From SZUA-265 sp966249405 (GTDB lineage Bacteria; Myxococcota_A; Polyangia; Polyangiales; Polyangiaceae), in assembly GCA_966249405.1 (NCBI GenBank), contig CBINDO010000004.1, positions 12,537 to 76,536 of the forward strand: a stretch of DNA of 64,000 nucleotides, in the 5' to 3' direction. Made by a program: the position numbers and the translations under genes. This document shows, piece by piece, positions 53,542 to 63,659 of the stretch (position 1 is the stretch's first letter; each line of letters opens with the position of its first letter). Below the pieces are notes generated by a model, which did no database searches, was not told the origin of the DNA, and saw only the letters and a list, made by a program, of their open reading frames with translations.

Positions 53542-54183
53542 CTAAGGGTTGACCCCGAGCGCCTGCAAGGCGTGCTCCACCTGAACGGCGGGCGAGCCTT
53601 TGGGGTCGATGTGCACGGCGTGCCAGCCGCATTCCTGCGCTGCTCGCACGTTGTCTAGGAGGTCGTCGAAGAAGACCACTTGTTCCGGCGCACAACCGAA
53701 ACGGGCCAAGGCCGAAGCGTAGATTTCGGGTTCCGGCTTGAGTCGTCGAAGTTCGTGGGACGCCAACTTCACTTGGAGCGCACGCACCGTTGGGTATGCT
53801 TCGAGCTCCAACATCTGGCTCCAGTGATGGTCGTTGGTGTTGCTGAGGCAGGCGGTGGTGTAACCAGAGGCCTCGAGTCGGGAGACCAATGTGTTCATGC
53901 CCGGATACTCCTCGATCAACCAGCCATGATGCACGCTCTCAACTTCCTCAATCGAGTAGTGCCCTCCCGAAAGCGCGGCGACCTGCTCGAAGTATTGCGC
54001 GCTCGTGAGCTCGCCACGATGGTGAGCCAGGTGTGCTCGTTGCCAAGCAGTTACCGTCTCACGGCTCGACCAGCTTGCCGGCAGACCACGGGTGAGCCCC
54101 GCCGCTCTGGCCGCGTCCTCCCAAGCGGCGTGGATTCGGACGATCACGCCGCCCAGATCGAAACACACAACCGAAATAGCCAC
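53542..54183 (-). CDS. HAD-superfamily hydrolase
   Basis: A 213-residue HAD subfamily IA phosphatase. Motif I is VVCFDLGGVIV near the start; here the second Asp of DxD is replaced by Gly, as in HADs annotated as epoxide-hydrolase-N or YihX types. Motif II ACLSNTNDHHW, motif III lysine in RLKPEPEIY and motif IV VVFFDDLLDNV are intact. Such proteins remove phosphate from small metabolites such as sugar phosphates; the substrate is unknown. It starts at GTG and heads the same-strand cluster towards cheY. Confidence 0.85.
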   Translation of the reverse strand: MAISVVCFDLGGVIVRIHAAWEDAARAAGLTRGLPASWSSRETVTAWQRAHLAHHRGELTSAQYFEQVAALSGGHYSIEEVESVHHGWLIEEYPGMNTLVSRLEASGYTTACLSNTNDHHWSQMLELEAYPTVRALQVKLASHELRRLKPEPEIYASALARFGCAPEQVVFFDDLLDNVRAAQECGWHAVHIDPKGSPAVQVEHALQALGVNP

Positions 54184-54267
54184 TCCCGGAGTCTAGTGAT
54201 CGACTCGTCCGAGCAACAGAGTCGACGCCAGGTCCGCTTCTTTTCCCTGGAGTTCACAATTCAACCG

Positions 54268-54289
54268 TGCATCCGGATTGACGGATACA
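54268..54289. promoter_or_regulatory. Candidate operator of the sahR-ahcY operon
   Basis: TGCATCCG and CGGATACA form an 8-bp dyad with one mismatch around GATTGA. It lies 24 bp before the GTG start used for the ArsR-methyltransferase gene, where an autoregulator would bind. Confidence 0.5.
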
Positions 54290-54313
54290 CCACCGTGCGC
54301 TAGTCCATCCGGC

Positions 54314-55282
54314 GTGAGCCGCACCACGTCCGATCCCGCGTTCGTGAGCTGGATGAGCACTCTGGGTGACACTACCCGAGCGCGCATCTTGCGTCTCGTG
54401 GAGCGCCAGGAGCTGAACGTCGGGGAGCTGACGACGATCCTCGATTTGCCGCAGTCGACGACGAGCCGTCACCTCAAACAGCTGAGCGACGACGGCTGGT
54501 TGGACTCACAACGCGACGGCACGTCTCGACTATATCGGTTCGCAGAGCATCTCTCCGAACCGCAACGGTCCCTGTGGGACCTCGTGCGCGGAGGCATGAA
54601 CGATACCGTCTGGGTCGAACGCGATGACGCACAGCTCGCGCACGTGATGGCTGCGCGCCGCTCGCGGAGTGAAGCGTTCTTCGCGGATGCAGCCGGAAAC
54701 TGGGACGACTTGCGGGACGAACTGTTCGGCCCACAGCTGGAGTTGACGGTCGTTTCGGCGCTGCTCTCACCTCACCTCGTCGTCGCGGACCTGGGCTGTG
54801 GTACGGGCCGGCTCTCGGCGTGTTTGGCGCCCTTCGTAGACCGCGTCTGGAGCGTCGACAGCTCCGATGCCATGCTCAGCGCCGCGAGCAGGAGGCTCTC
54901 GACTCACCGCAACGTCGAACTTCGCCAGGGCGCTCTCGAACAACTACCGATCCCGTCTCACTGCATCGACGTGGCCGTGATGTGCATGGTGCTGCACTAC
55001 CTTCCGGAGCCGCTCCGCGCGTTGAGCGAAGCAGCGCGCGTGCTCAAGCCCAACGCCAGACTCGTGGTGGTCGACATCCGCACGCACGAACGCGAGGATT
55101 TCCGATCGCGCATGGGTCATGTATGGTCCGGTTTCGGGGAAGACCAGCTCAAGCTCTGGCTCGCGCAAGCGGGGCTGACCCCGATGCCCAGTCAATTCCC
55201 GACGAGTCTCGTTGGAACTACGACGTCTCACGGGCGACCCGAAGTGTTCATTCAAGCCAGCTACAAAACAGATTCCCAATAA
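54314..55282 (+). CDS. sahR: ArsR-type regulator fused to SAM methyltransferase (SahR-like)
   Basis: A 322-residue fusion. The ArsR winged helix comes first (TLGDTTRARILRLVERQELNVGELTTILDLPQSTTSRHLKQL). Then comes a class I methyltransferase fold with motif I VADLGCGTGRLSA and motif II WSVDSSDAML. ArsR proteins of this design were described as SahR, regulators of the SAM/SAH cycle in Proteobacteria that sense SAH. Its position 14 bp before ahcY supports that role. I took the GTG at 54314; a TTG at 54278 would overlap the palindrome. Whether the methyltransferase part still catalyses or only binds SAH is unknown. Confidence 0.85.
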   Translation: MSRTTSDPAFVSWMSTLGDTTRARILRLVERQELNVGELTTILDLPQSTTSRHLKQLSDDGWLDSQRDGTSRLYRFAEHLSEPQRSLWDLVRGGMNDTVWVERDDAQLAHVMAARRSRSEAFFADAAGNWDDLRDELFGPQLELTVVSALLSPHLVVADLGCGTGRLSACLAPFVDRVWSVDSSDAMLSAASRRLSTHRNVELRQGALEQLPIPSHCIDVAVMCMVLHYLPEPLRALSEAARVLKPNARLVVVDIRTHEREDFRSRMGHVWSGFGEDQLKLWLAQAGLTPMPSQFPTSLVGTTTSHGRPEVFIQASYKTDSQ

Positions 55283-55296
55283 GGAGATAACGAACA

Positions 55297-56742
<1,446 letters not shown>

Positions 56743-56769
56743 GCGATCCGCCTGCAGTCGTGTAGTTTT

Positions 56770-56796
56770 CGAGCCGGAAGCCAAACTTCCGGCTCG
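56770..56796 (+). terminator. Terminator of the sahR-ahcY operon
   Basis: CGAGCCGGAAG and CTTCCGGCTCG form an 11-bp perfect stem around CCAAA, 27 bp after the ahcY stop. The following T-run is weak. Confidence 0.8.
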
Positions 56797-56892
56797 ACTC
56801 GGTTTGTGCCTGTGACGTCTCCGCCAGAGCGAGCGTAGTTTTTGGGCTTGTGCGCGTCTGCGCAACGTGTTCCGCTAACCCAGAGCAACCCC

Positions 56893-57846
56893 ATGCAGCA
56901 TCCTACCTGGGTCCACACGTGCGTCAAAGTTGGTCGACGACATGGGTTCGCCACCCGAAGCCGCGCGCGCCACAACGCGTTGAACGCCATCACGTGCGGC
57001 GCGCTCCTGCTGACGCTGGCTGCGACGGTCTGGTGTTGCAGATGGGCTTGGGAGGGATTGGGCGGCCATCCCTTCGCCTCCTTGGACCGAGCATTGGCGG
57101 CCGCGACGTTCACCGTCGCGGCCGTGGCGCTCACGGGTTGGTGTTATTTCGGACTATTGATCTTGGTCGTGCACGAGGCGTCACATGGAATGTTCCTGTT
57201 ACACGCCGACTTGCGTTGGCGCCGCCTGCTCAATCACGTGAGTGGCGTGGTGGTCTGCGTGCCGTTTGCGATCGATTTCGTGAGACACTGGGAAGAGGGG
57301 CACTTGGTTCATCATCGAAAGCCCCTCGAAGCCGAGGATCCGCAGCGACTGAACACGCGAACGGGTGCGGCTTTTTGGCGGCTTTTCTGGTGCCTGCTGC
57401 TCATCCCAGGCTTCGCATTTTTCGAACGCTTCTTGACGCGCCGCAATCGGGCGCGCGGGGTGGGCAAAGGCCACTCGATGACGTCCTTCGTGTTGTTCTG
57501 GCTCGCGTTTGGCACGTTCACCTGGAACTTTGTCTCGCCGTTGGGGTTGGTCGTTCAACTGTACGGGCTACAGGTGCTCAGCGCGCTCAACCAACTCAAA
57601 GGCGCCCTCGAGCACGGTGGAGAGATAGGACGCAACCCCGACCCGCTGTTGCGCTCCCGCACGACTTTCCTTCCGCTACGATGGCTGCTCATGCCGTTCA
57701 ACATCAGCCTGCACTTCGAACACCACCTCAATGCCACCGTCCCTTGGTACGCGCTCCCCGCCTACCACCGGGCGATCCTCGACCTCGTCCCGGTCGCAGA
57801 CCGACCAACGTTCTTCGCGACCTCCGCCCTGGCCAACCTGCGATAA
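56893..57846 (+). CDS. Membrane fatty acid desaturase
   Basis: A 317-residue membrane di-iron desaturase. All three histidine boxes are present: HEASH, HWEEGHLVHH and the C-terminal HFEHH. Hydrophobic pairs (such as LLLTLAATVWCCRWAWEGL and FGLLILVV) place them on the cytoplasmic side. Family members put double bonds into acyl chains or hydroxylate lipids or carotenoids, so the exact reaction is open. I took the ATG at 56893; an in-frame upstream start would add 17 residues. Confidence 0.88.
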   Translation: MQHPTWVHTCVKVGRRHGFATRSRARHNALNAITCGALLLTLAATVWCCRWAWEGLGGHPFASLDRALAAATFTVAAVALTGWCYFGLLILVVHEASHGMFLLHADLRWRRLLNHVSGVVVCVPFAIDFVRHWEEGHLVHHRKPLEAEDPQRLNTRTGAAFWRLFWCLLLIPGFAFFERFLTRRNRARGVGKGHSMTSFVLFWLAFGTFTWNFVSPLGLVVQLYGLQVLSALNQLKGALEHGGEIGRNPDPLLRSRTTFLPLRWLLMPFNISLHFEHHLNATVPWYALPAYHRAILDLVPVADRPTFFATSALANLR

Positions 57847-57938
57847 GCAGATCTGCGGCGTCACCCAGGCTGTTGATTTGCAGCGCTCGGCGCCCGAACG
57901 AGTGCACCGCTGGGCGATCGGTGGTATTTCTGTCGGTC

Positions 57939-59588
57939 ATGTCTTTCTGGCCCTTCGCGCTCCGCTCCTCGTTGGGGGGCGCACTGCTCCCGCTGTTCAT
58001 CGGTTGTGATGTAGCCACCGAATGCACCGCCGGCACGGAGCGCTGCGCGTGTTACGGGAACGGCACCTGCGAAGAAGGCTTGGTTTGTCTTTCCGAGCAC
58101 TGCGTCGATCCCACGCCCGATGGGGATGCGGCGTCGCAAACTGCCGTCACGGGGCGATCGCCCTCCGACGGCGGAGCAAGCACGGTCGTCGACCCGGACA
58201 CGGAGGTGGATACCGAGACGGAACCTTCGCCCTTCGACACCTCCGCTCCACCGCTCGCGTCGGCAGCGGCGCCGTTCCCGGACTCGAGTCGGCAAGAGGC
58301 CGAAACGTCGATCGCTCCAGGGCTGTCCACCAATCGCGAGCCGTCCACCAATCCCGGGCCTGCCTCGAACCCCGCGGATGCGACCTCGACTGGAGCCGTT
58401 TCAGAGCCCACCTCGAGTGCCGAGCCGCACCTCGATACCACCACCGACGACACGACCGCTACCCCCACACCCGTCATCCCGGAGCTACCTTCGCGGGCTA
58501 CCACGGCGTTGGATGATCCGGCCTCGCCCGTAGCTGCCTCCTCTGGGTGTCCACTCAACCCCTTACCGCTGGACCTGCAGGGCGTGTGCTACGAGGAGGT
58601 ACCGTGCACCGACGAGCCGTGCTCGGCGCAATTGGAGTGGGTCTTGGCGCGGGCCAATTTCGGACAGCTCGACTACTCGTTCACCCTCAGGGGTCTGAGT
58701 GGCGACGGGACCGTCTTGCTCGGAGATTGGGTGGCAACGGGCAACGCCGACCGTCGCGCGACCTTGTTACGCTGGGGCCATGATCGCGCTACCGTGCTCG
58801 ATGCCGACACCAGCGCGACAGCGATCAACGCCGACGCGACAGCCGCCATTGGCGCGCGCGAGGCCACCGTGGATACGTGGGAGTTTTTGCGCTGGCGGCG
58901 CGGCGTCGCCGAGGTCCTGCCGCAGGACTGGGGAACGCCCTACGATATCTCCGACGGCACCACGATCGTGGGTTACAACCGCATCGAGTCCGTGCTGCGG
59001 GGTTTCAGCTGGACGTCGGGGGAGCCGTCTTACGCGACGACCATCGCTCTGCAAGCCGTGAGTGGCGACGGCGCCTCCGCGAGTGGCGTAATCGACAACG
59101 GCGGGCCCGTCGTGCTGTTTCACGCTAACGGCACGACGACGATCCCGCCAACACCCAACTTTCGGCCCGACGCCACATCGGACGTCAACGCTGACGGGTC
59201 CGTCGTGGTTGGCTACGGGTGGAGCCAGTCGACGGCGAAGAGCCCCATGTTCCGGTGGCGCGTAGTGGATGAGGCGGTGGACGTCATCGCGCCCCTCGGC
59301 GATTTCGAAAGCGCGTATGCGTCTGGGGTGACGGACGACGGCGAAGTCATCGTCGGTACCAACCTGACCGGGGCGTCGAATGGTCCCATCGAAGACTCCG
59401 AAGCGTTCTACTGGGACATACAGGGAGGCATGCGCCCCCTGGTCGAGGAGCTCGGGGCACGCGGGCTCGAGGTGCCTTTGGGGCTTTGGCTCAGCAATGC
59501 GCGCATCTCGAGGGACGGCACGACGGTAGCTGGTGAAGGTTACGACGGCAACTCACGAATCTTGTGGCGCGCACGACTGGCGCGCTAG
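57939..59588 (+). CDS. HAF-repeat lipoprotein
   Basis: A 549-residue predicted lipoprotein. Signal SSLGGALLPLFIGC ends in a lipobox; a small Cys-rich stretch (CTAGTERCACYGNGTCEEGLVC) and a Thr/Ser/Pro linker to about residue 195 follow. The rest has repeats of the form ISxDGTxVVGxG (SGDGTVLLGDW, ISDGTTIVGYN, NADGSVVVGYG, VTDDGEVIVGTN, SRDGTTVAGEG), as in the extracellular HAF repeat family, likely a beta-propeller. Function unknown. The frame is open far upstream through the desaturase gene; the ATG at 57939 opens the signal peptide. Confidence 0.82.
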   Translation: MSFWPFALRSSLGGALLPLFIGCDVATECTAGTERCACYGNGTCEEGLVCLSEHCVDPTPDGDAASQTAVTGRSPSDGGASTVVDPDTEVDTETEPSPFDTSAPPLASAAAPFPDSSRQEAETSIAPGLSTNREPSTNPGPASNPADATSTGAVSEPTSSAEPHLDTTTDDTTATPTPVIPELPSRATTALDDPASPVAASSGCPLNPLPLDLQGVCYEEVPCTDEPCSAQLEWVLARANFGQLDYSFTLRGLSGDGTVLLGDWVATGNADRRATLLRWGHDRATVLDADTSATAINADATAAIGAREATVDTWEFLRWRRGVAEVLPQDWGTPYDISDGTTIVGYNRIESVLRGFSWTSGEPSYATTIALQAVSGDGASASGVIDNGGPVVLFHANGTTTIPPTPNFRPDATSDVNADGSVVVGYGWSQSTAKSPMFRWRVVDEAVDVIAPLGDFESAYASGVTDDGEVIVGTNLTGASNGPIEDSEAFYWDIQGGMRPLVEELGARGLEVPLGLWLSNARISRDGTTVAGEGYDGNSRILWRARLAR

Positions 59589-59641
59589 AGTGCAGGGACG
59601 TCGTCCGGGCCCGCCGCCGGAGCACTCAACGCAGCTACTGG

Positions 59642-61348
59642 ATGTTTGCCAATCATTGCCGGTCACGCGCGCCCCTCCTCTTTTTGGTTGGGTGTTCACT
59701 GTTTGCGGGTTGTCGTCACGAAACAACGAAGGAACGCGGCTCCGGGAGCGCGCCGACTTCGACGGCTCGCCCCACGCCGTCCGCGGCTCCCGAACCCGTG
59801 CCCGAGTCCCCCGCCGAACGATTGGCGGCGGCACGAGCGAGCGCCTTTCGAGCGGCTACCGAGGCGATAGCGGTCGCGCTTGCCGAACCAGCGTTGCCGG
59901 GGGCGCCGACGTTCGAGGCCAATCGCGCGGCGATGGTGGCGCGAGCCAAGTCCGAGCCAGTGTTCTTCGTGCGTGCCCCCAAACTCCCGGACGGTACGAC
60001 CAAACAAGCACTCGCCCTGCGCAAGCAACTCGACGAGTCGGAATTCGGTTGGCGCGCCGTGCGCGAGTTGAGGAAGCTGCTGGAGCACGACAAGGCACTG
60101 GCCAAGGAGATCTTGCTCCCCGACGGCTACCTGTACAGCGAAACGCCCCAACTCGCGTTCGCGTTGGTCAGCCAGGTGCGCCCTGCGGATCTATTCGACG
60201 CCGAGGAGCTTCTCATCCAACGCGGCGCAGTGAACATGCGCGCGAAGAAAGACGCGGAGCACGGTTATGTTTACATCGACGGCGCCGAGGCCGGCAACCG
60301 CGTCCGCCTGCTTCACTTGGACCGTTTGAGCGACAGCGGTCGGTTTGCGCCGCCGATTCACCGGGACTTCCGCAAGCTCCGGGGCGGCCTGCACTTCGAG
60401 CAGGCGCGGGTGAAACACGTAACGGAAGGGAAGATCGTAGCTGAACTCCGCTATGGAGACTTTTGGGTGCCCACGCTGCTGAGGAGTGACGGGGCAGAGC
60501 TCGCTCTGGAGGCCGAAGCCGTCGACCCAACGATTTCCGAATCGCTCGCGCTCGCTCGGGACGAACTTCGTCGGCGCGCCGTCGCCGTATCGGCTTTGCG
60601 CGGAGCGATGCGTGCCATGATCGACGAGGCGTTGCCGTTCGACGAGCCAAAGACGGAGGTTGGTCAGGAGGACGGCAAGCTACGACCAGAGTGGGTGCAC
60701 GCCTACCTGTCGGGGCGCAGCGTCTACGAGTACAACGAGGACCGCTACGAGGTGTTCGATGGCTCGGGCCGACCGCGTGTGCCCCAAGTATGCATCGATT
60801 TCATGATCGATACTTTCGAGCGAGCTGGCGGCGCATGGTGGCTGCCGCGCTCGGCCAAGCTCCGTCAAAAGACCCCAGGTCGTTTGAACCTCGGGGACTT
60901 CAGTCGTTCGCGGCTTCGCCAAACCACGTACTTGCGTGAGCTGGCTTTGGAGCGCACCGACATGTTCGAGGTGCTCGACGTGCCCGAGAGTGAACGCATC
61001 GAGCTCGGCTACAAGGACCAATTCTTCGCTTGGCTGAGCAAGCGGGTTTCGGATTTCCGCGCCGGAGACATGATCTTGATCCGCGGCCTCACGCCTTGGG
61101 ACGAGGTCGAGGAGCACACTCACTCCTTCTTCATCTACGAGACGGACCCTCTCACCGGGGTGCCCATCGCTATCGCCGGTAACGCGGGGCCCGCCAACCT
61201 ATGGTCGTGGGAGACGGAGGCCCGCCGCACCCCGAAACGCACCGTGCGCACGCGCATCCGCCCAAAACTAGCGTGGCTGGAGACGTTCATCGACACGGCG
61301 AGCCAAGCCCCCTTGGCTCCGCCACCGTTGGTGTCGGGCAGAAAGTGA
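59642..61348 (+). CDS. Lipoprotein with possible papain-like (NlpC/P60-type) C-terminal domain
   Basis: A 568-residue predicted lipoprotein (signal APLLFLVGCSLFAGC, lipobox at its end). The C-terminal 200 residues contain VCIDFMIDTFERAGG, FRAGDMILIRG and HSFFIYETDPLTG. The spacing of Cys, Asp and His resembles NlpC/P60 or DUF1287-like cysteine peptidases that act on the cell wall, but this is a by-eye inference. The middle part (residues 90-350) has helical repeats I do not recognise. It follows the HAF-repeat lipoprotein gene by 53 bp and may be co-transcribed. Confidence 0.65.
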   Translation: MFANHCRSRAPLLFLVGCSLFAGCRHETTKERGSGSAPTSTARPTPSAAPEPVPESPAERLAAARASAFRAATEAIAVALAEPALPGAPTFEANRAAMVARAKSEPVFFVRAPKLPDGTTKQALALRKQLDESEFGWRAVRELRKLLEHDKALAKEILLPDGYLYSETPQLAFALVSQVRPADLFDAEELLIQRGAVNMRAKKDAEHGYVYIDGAEAGNRVRLLHLDRLSDSGRFAPPIHRDFRKLRGGLHFEQARVKHVTEGKIVAELRYGDFWVPTLLRSDGAELALEAEAVDPTISESLALARDELRRRAVAVSALRGAMRAMIDEALPFDEPKTEVGQEDGKLRPEWVHAYLSGRSVYEYNEDRYEVFDGSGRPRVPQVCIDFMIDTFERAGGAWWLPRSAKLRQKTPGRLNLGDFSRSRLRQTTYLRELALERTDMFEVLDVPESERIELGYKDQFFAWLSKRVSDFRAGDMILIRGLTPWDEVEEHTHSFFIYETDPLTGVPIAIAGNAGPANLWSWETEARRTPKRTVRTRIRPKLAWLETFIDTASQAPLAPPPLVSGRK

Positions 61349-61386
61349 ACACCTGCACGACGGGCCAACGAACCTTGGAGGATGGC

Positions 61387-62142
61387 TCAATTGGGTCGCG
61401 CCACCTGCAGGCGTCGCATGCGTTTCTTGAGCCCGTGTCGCGTCATGCCCAAAGCGCGAGCCGCACGGCTGATATTCCAGTGTTCGGCGTCCAGAGCACG
61501 CAATGTCTCACCGCGTTCGACCTCGTTGGCGGGAGAGAGCGAGATGTCGATGTCGCTGACCTCGTCGGCGGATTCCGACTGGGGCCAAGAGACGTCCGCT
61601 CGTCGAATCGGTTGAGCGCCGGAGGCTGGACTGCGCGTCGAAGCTGAGACCGACTCTGGCGTCCCACGCGAGACCCCGAGTTCGGAACTGCGAACCAGCG
61701 CCTCCAAGCGAACCGCCAGCGCTACGAGTACGACCCACTGCTCGACCGACTGATCGTCGAGTGTAGCGAGTTCGGCCCCGGCGAACCGATTCTCCAGGAC
61801 GAGCGTGACGACCCACCCCGGCTCGAGCGCGAGGGAGCCCAACACGGCTGTCCGCTTGGAGGCTCGGCTGACCTTGCGAGTTACCTGAACACCTTGGCTC
61901 GACACGCCCACCGCCGTCAGAGCCAGCTCTCCGAACTCGCTGTCGCGCAGCCTCTGGTCGGCGTACCCGAGCGGGTAACCGTCGCAATCGACGGCCGTCA
62001 CGGTAAGGTCGCCACCACGCCGAACGACGCAAAATAGGCGTTCAACCTCGCTCTGCCGCACCAATTCGCGGCACAACCAAGTCACCTCTGCCGCCGGGCC
62101 AGTAGCCACCCGGGTTAGCAGCTCCCAGTACTGGTAACTCAC
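61387..62142 (-). CDS. Fis-type HTH regulator with N-terminal sensor-like domain
   Basis: A protein of about 251 residues. The C-terminus is a Fis/HTH_8 helix-turn-helix (ETLRALDAEHWNISRAARALGMTRHGLKKRMRRLQ), as in the DNA-binding end of NtrC-type enhancer-binding proteins, but without an AAA+ domain. The N-terminal 150 residues look GAF-like (RLFCVVRRGGDLTVTAVDCDGYPLGY). Start is uncertain: GTG at 62140-62142 begins just before the domain, while the frame extends to 62286. It probably regulates the divergent fba or its own set of genes; neither is shown. Confidence 0.72.
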   Translation of the reverse strand: MSYQYWELLTRVATGPAAEVTWLCRELVRQSEVERLFCVVRRGGDLTVTAVDCDGYPLGYADQRLRDSEFGELALTAVGVSSQGVQVTRKVSRASKRTAVLGSLALEPGWVVTLVLENRFAGAELATLDDQSVEQWVVLVALAVRLEALVRSSELGVSRGTPESVSASTRSPASGAQPIRRADVSWPQSESADEVSDIDISLSPANEVERGETLRALDAEHWNISRAARALGMTRHGLKKRMRRLQVARPN

Positions 62143-62286
62143 GGCCGCCGAGCTTAACGCGACTTGGCCGCCACTAGCCAGAAATCTGGGCGGCGGCCGC
62201 TTCCGACCGAATGCCTCGACCGCCCCTGGTCCTCTCCTCGGCCATCCAGCCGAAGATGTTTCGCCCACCGTCGAGCGCCCTCCCAA

Positions 62287-62382
62287 ACCGGTGATAGGGA
62301 CAGCAAAACCTAATTTTTGTGAGTCTTAAGAAACACTGCCCGTGATAAGCGGCCCCTCACAATTTCCGGCAAGGATCCCCCC
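62287..62382. promoter_or_regulatory. AT-rich upstream region of fba
   Basis: About 95 bp of lower GC than its surroundings lies between the divergent Fis-type gene and fba. It contains TAATTTTTGTGAG and TGATAAG elements, but no pair with normal -35/-10 spacing could be fixed. AAGGA before the fba ATG is a ribosome binding site. Confidence 0.4.
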
Positions 62383-63450
62383 ATGATGAAACTGAAACCT
62401 GGCGTTCTCACCGGCAAAGCTCTCACAGACGTGTTCGAGTACTGCCGCCAAAACAAATGTGCACTACCCGCGGTAAACGTGATCGGCTCGCATAGTGCCG
62501 TTGCGGCCATCGTCGCAGCCAAAGAAGCCAAGGCGCCGATCATCGTTCAACTCTCCCACGGCGGTAGCCAGTTTTTCGCCGGTAAGACGTTGGACAACAC
62601 GAACCAGAAGGCGTGTATCGCCGGCGGCATTGCGGGAGCACACTTCGTGCGTTCGATGGCCGAAGCCTACGGGGTCCCCGTCGTGCTGCACACCGACCAC
62701 GCTGCCAAGAAACTCCTCCCCTGGATTGACGGCCTGCTGGACGCCGGCGAGGCGTACTTCGCTCAGACCAAGCAGCCCCTGTTCAGCTCGCACATGCTGG
62801 ACTTGTCCGAGGAGCCGCTGCACGAGAACCTCGAGATCTCGGAGAAGTACCTGAAGCGCATGGCCAAGATGAGCATGGTGCTCGAGATCGAGCTCGGTGT
62901 CACCGGCGGTGAAGAGGACGGCGTCGACAACTCCGGCGTCGACAACGCCAAGCTCTACACCCAGCCATCGGAGGTGATGGCAGCCTACGACAAGTTGAAC
63001 CCGATCGGCGCCTTCACCGTTGCCGCATCCTTCGGCAACACTCACGGCGTATACAAACCCGGCAACGTGAAGCTGACCCCCAAGATCCTCAAAAATAGCC
63101 AGGAGTACATCCAGGCCGAGCGCAAGACGGGCCCCAAACCCGTGAACTTCGTCTTCCACGGCGGCTCCGGCTCTACTCCCGAGGAGATCACGGAAGCCGT
63201 CAGCTATGGCGTCGTGAAGATGAACATCGACACGGACACCCAGTGGGCGTTCCTCCACCCGATCAAGAACTACATGGACGCCAAGGACGCGTACTTGAAG
63301 TCCCAGCTCGGTAACCCAGAAGGTCCCGACGCGCCGAACAAGAAGTACATCGATCCGCGCGGCTGGCTCCACCTCGGGGAGAAGGGAATGACGGCTCGTT
63401 TGGTCGAGGCGTTCAAAGACCTGGGCGCTATCGGCCAGTTCGAGTTCTGA
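62383..63450 (+). CDS. fba: Class II fructose-bisphosphate aldolase
   Basis: The enzyme splits fructose 1,6-bisphosphate into dihydroxyacetone phosphate and glyceraldehyde 3-phosphate with zinc. The 355-residue chain has the class II motifs: VVLHTDHAAKK (zinc His and catalytic Asp), the Glu in VLEIELGVTGGEEDG, the His in SFGNTHGVYKPGNV and VFHGGSGS (zinc His). KMNIDTDTQWAF binds the phosphate. Length is that of the longer, E. coli-like type. It is followed by two terminator hairpins. Confidence 0.96.
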   Translation: MMKLKPGVLTGKALTDVFEYCRQNKCALPAVNVIGSHSAVAAIVAAKEAKAPIIVQLSHGGSQFFAGKTLDNTNQKACIAGGIAGAHFVRSMAEAYGVPVVLHTDHAAKKLLPWIDGLLDAGEAYFAQTKQPLFSSHMLDLSEEPLHENLEISEKYLKRMAKMSMVLEIELGVTGGEEDGVDNSGVDNAKLYTQPSEVMAAYDKLNPIGAFTVAASFGNTHGVYKPGNVKLTPKILKNSQEYIQAERKTGPKPVNFVFHGGSGSTPEEITEAVSYGVVKMNIDTDTQWAFLHPIKNYMDAKDAYLKSQLGNPEGPDAPNKKYIDPRGWLHLGEKGMTARLVEAFKDLGAIGQFEF

Positions 63451-63458
63451 GCTCCATA

Positions 63459-63476
63459 CGCGCTTAACGAAGCGCG
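63459..63476 (+). terminator. First hairpin after fba
   Basis: CGCGCTT and AAGCGCG pair around AACG, 8 bp after the fba stop. Confidence 0.55.
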
Positions 63477-63485
63477 CCACGAGAT

Positions 63486-63508
63486 GCCCGGTCGTTGGCC
63501 GGGCTTTT
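63486..63508 (+). terminator. Rho-independent terminator of fba
   Basis: GCCCGG and CCGGGC pair around a 7-base loop and are followed by TTTT. Confidence 0.75.
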
Positions 63509-63659
63509 CGCGTTTGTAGTGCGGCATTCCGCGCCAGGGTTCGCGCTCGGGTCTCGTGGCACCAAGGGTGGGTTTGGTGGAAACGGTCGCGCGGGCAAAA
63601 GTGTTCGCGCCGAACGGAAGCCCGATTGTCAACCGTCAACAACATTGCCAAAAGGCGGC

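Noticed and set aside
54184..54313. SAH riboswitch before the sahR-ahcY operon
   Set aside because: The conserved core and stems of the known motif were not found; a protein-binding palindrome fits better.
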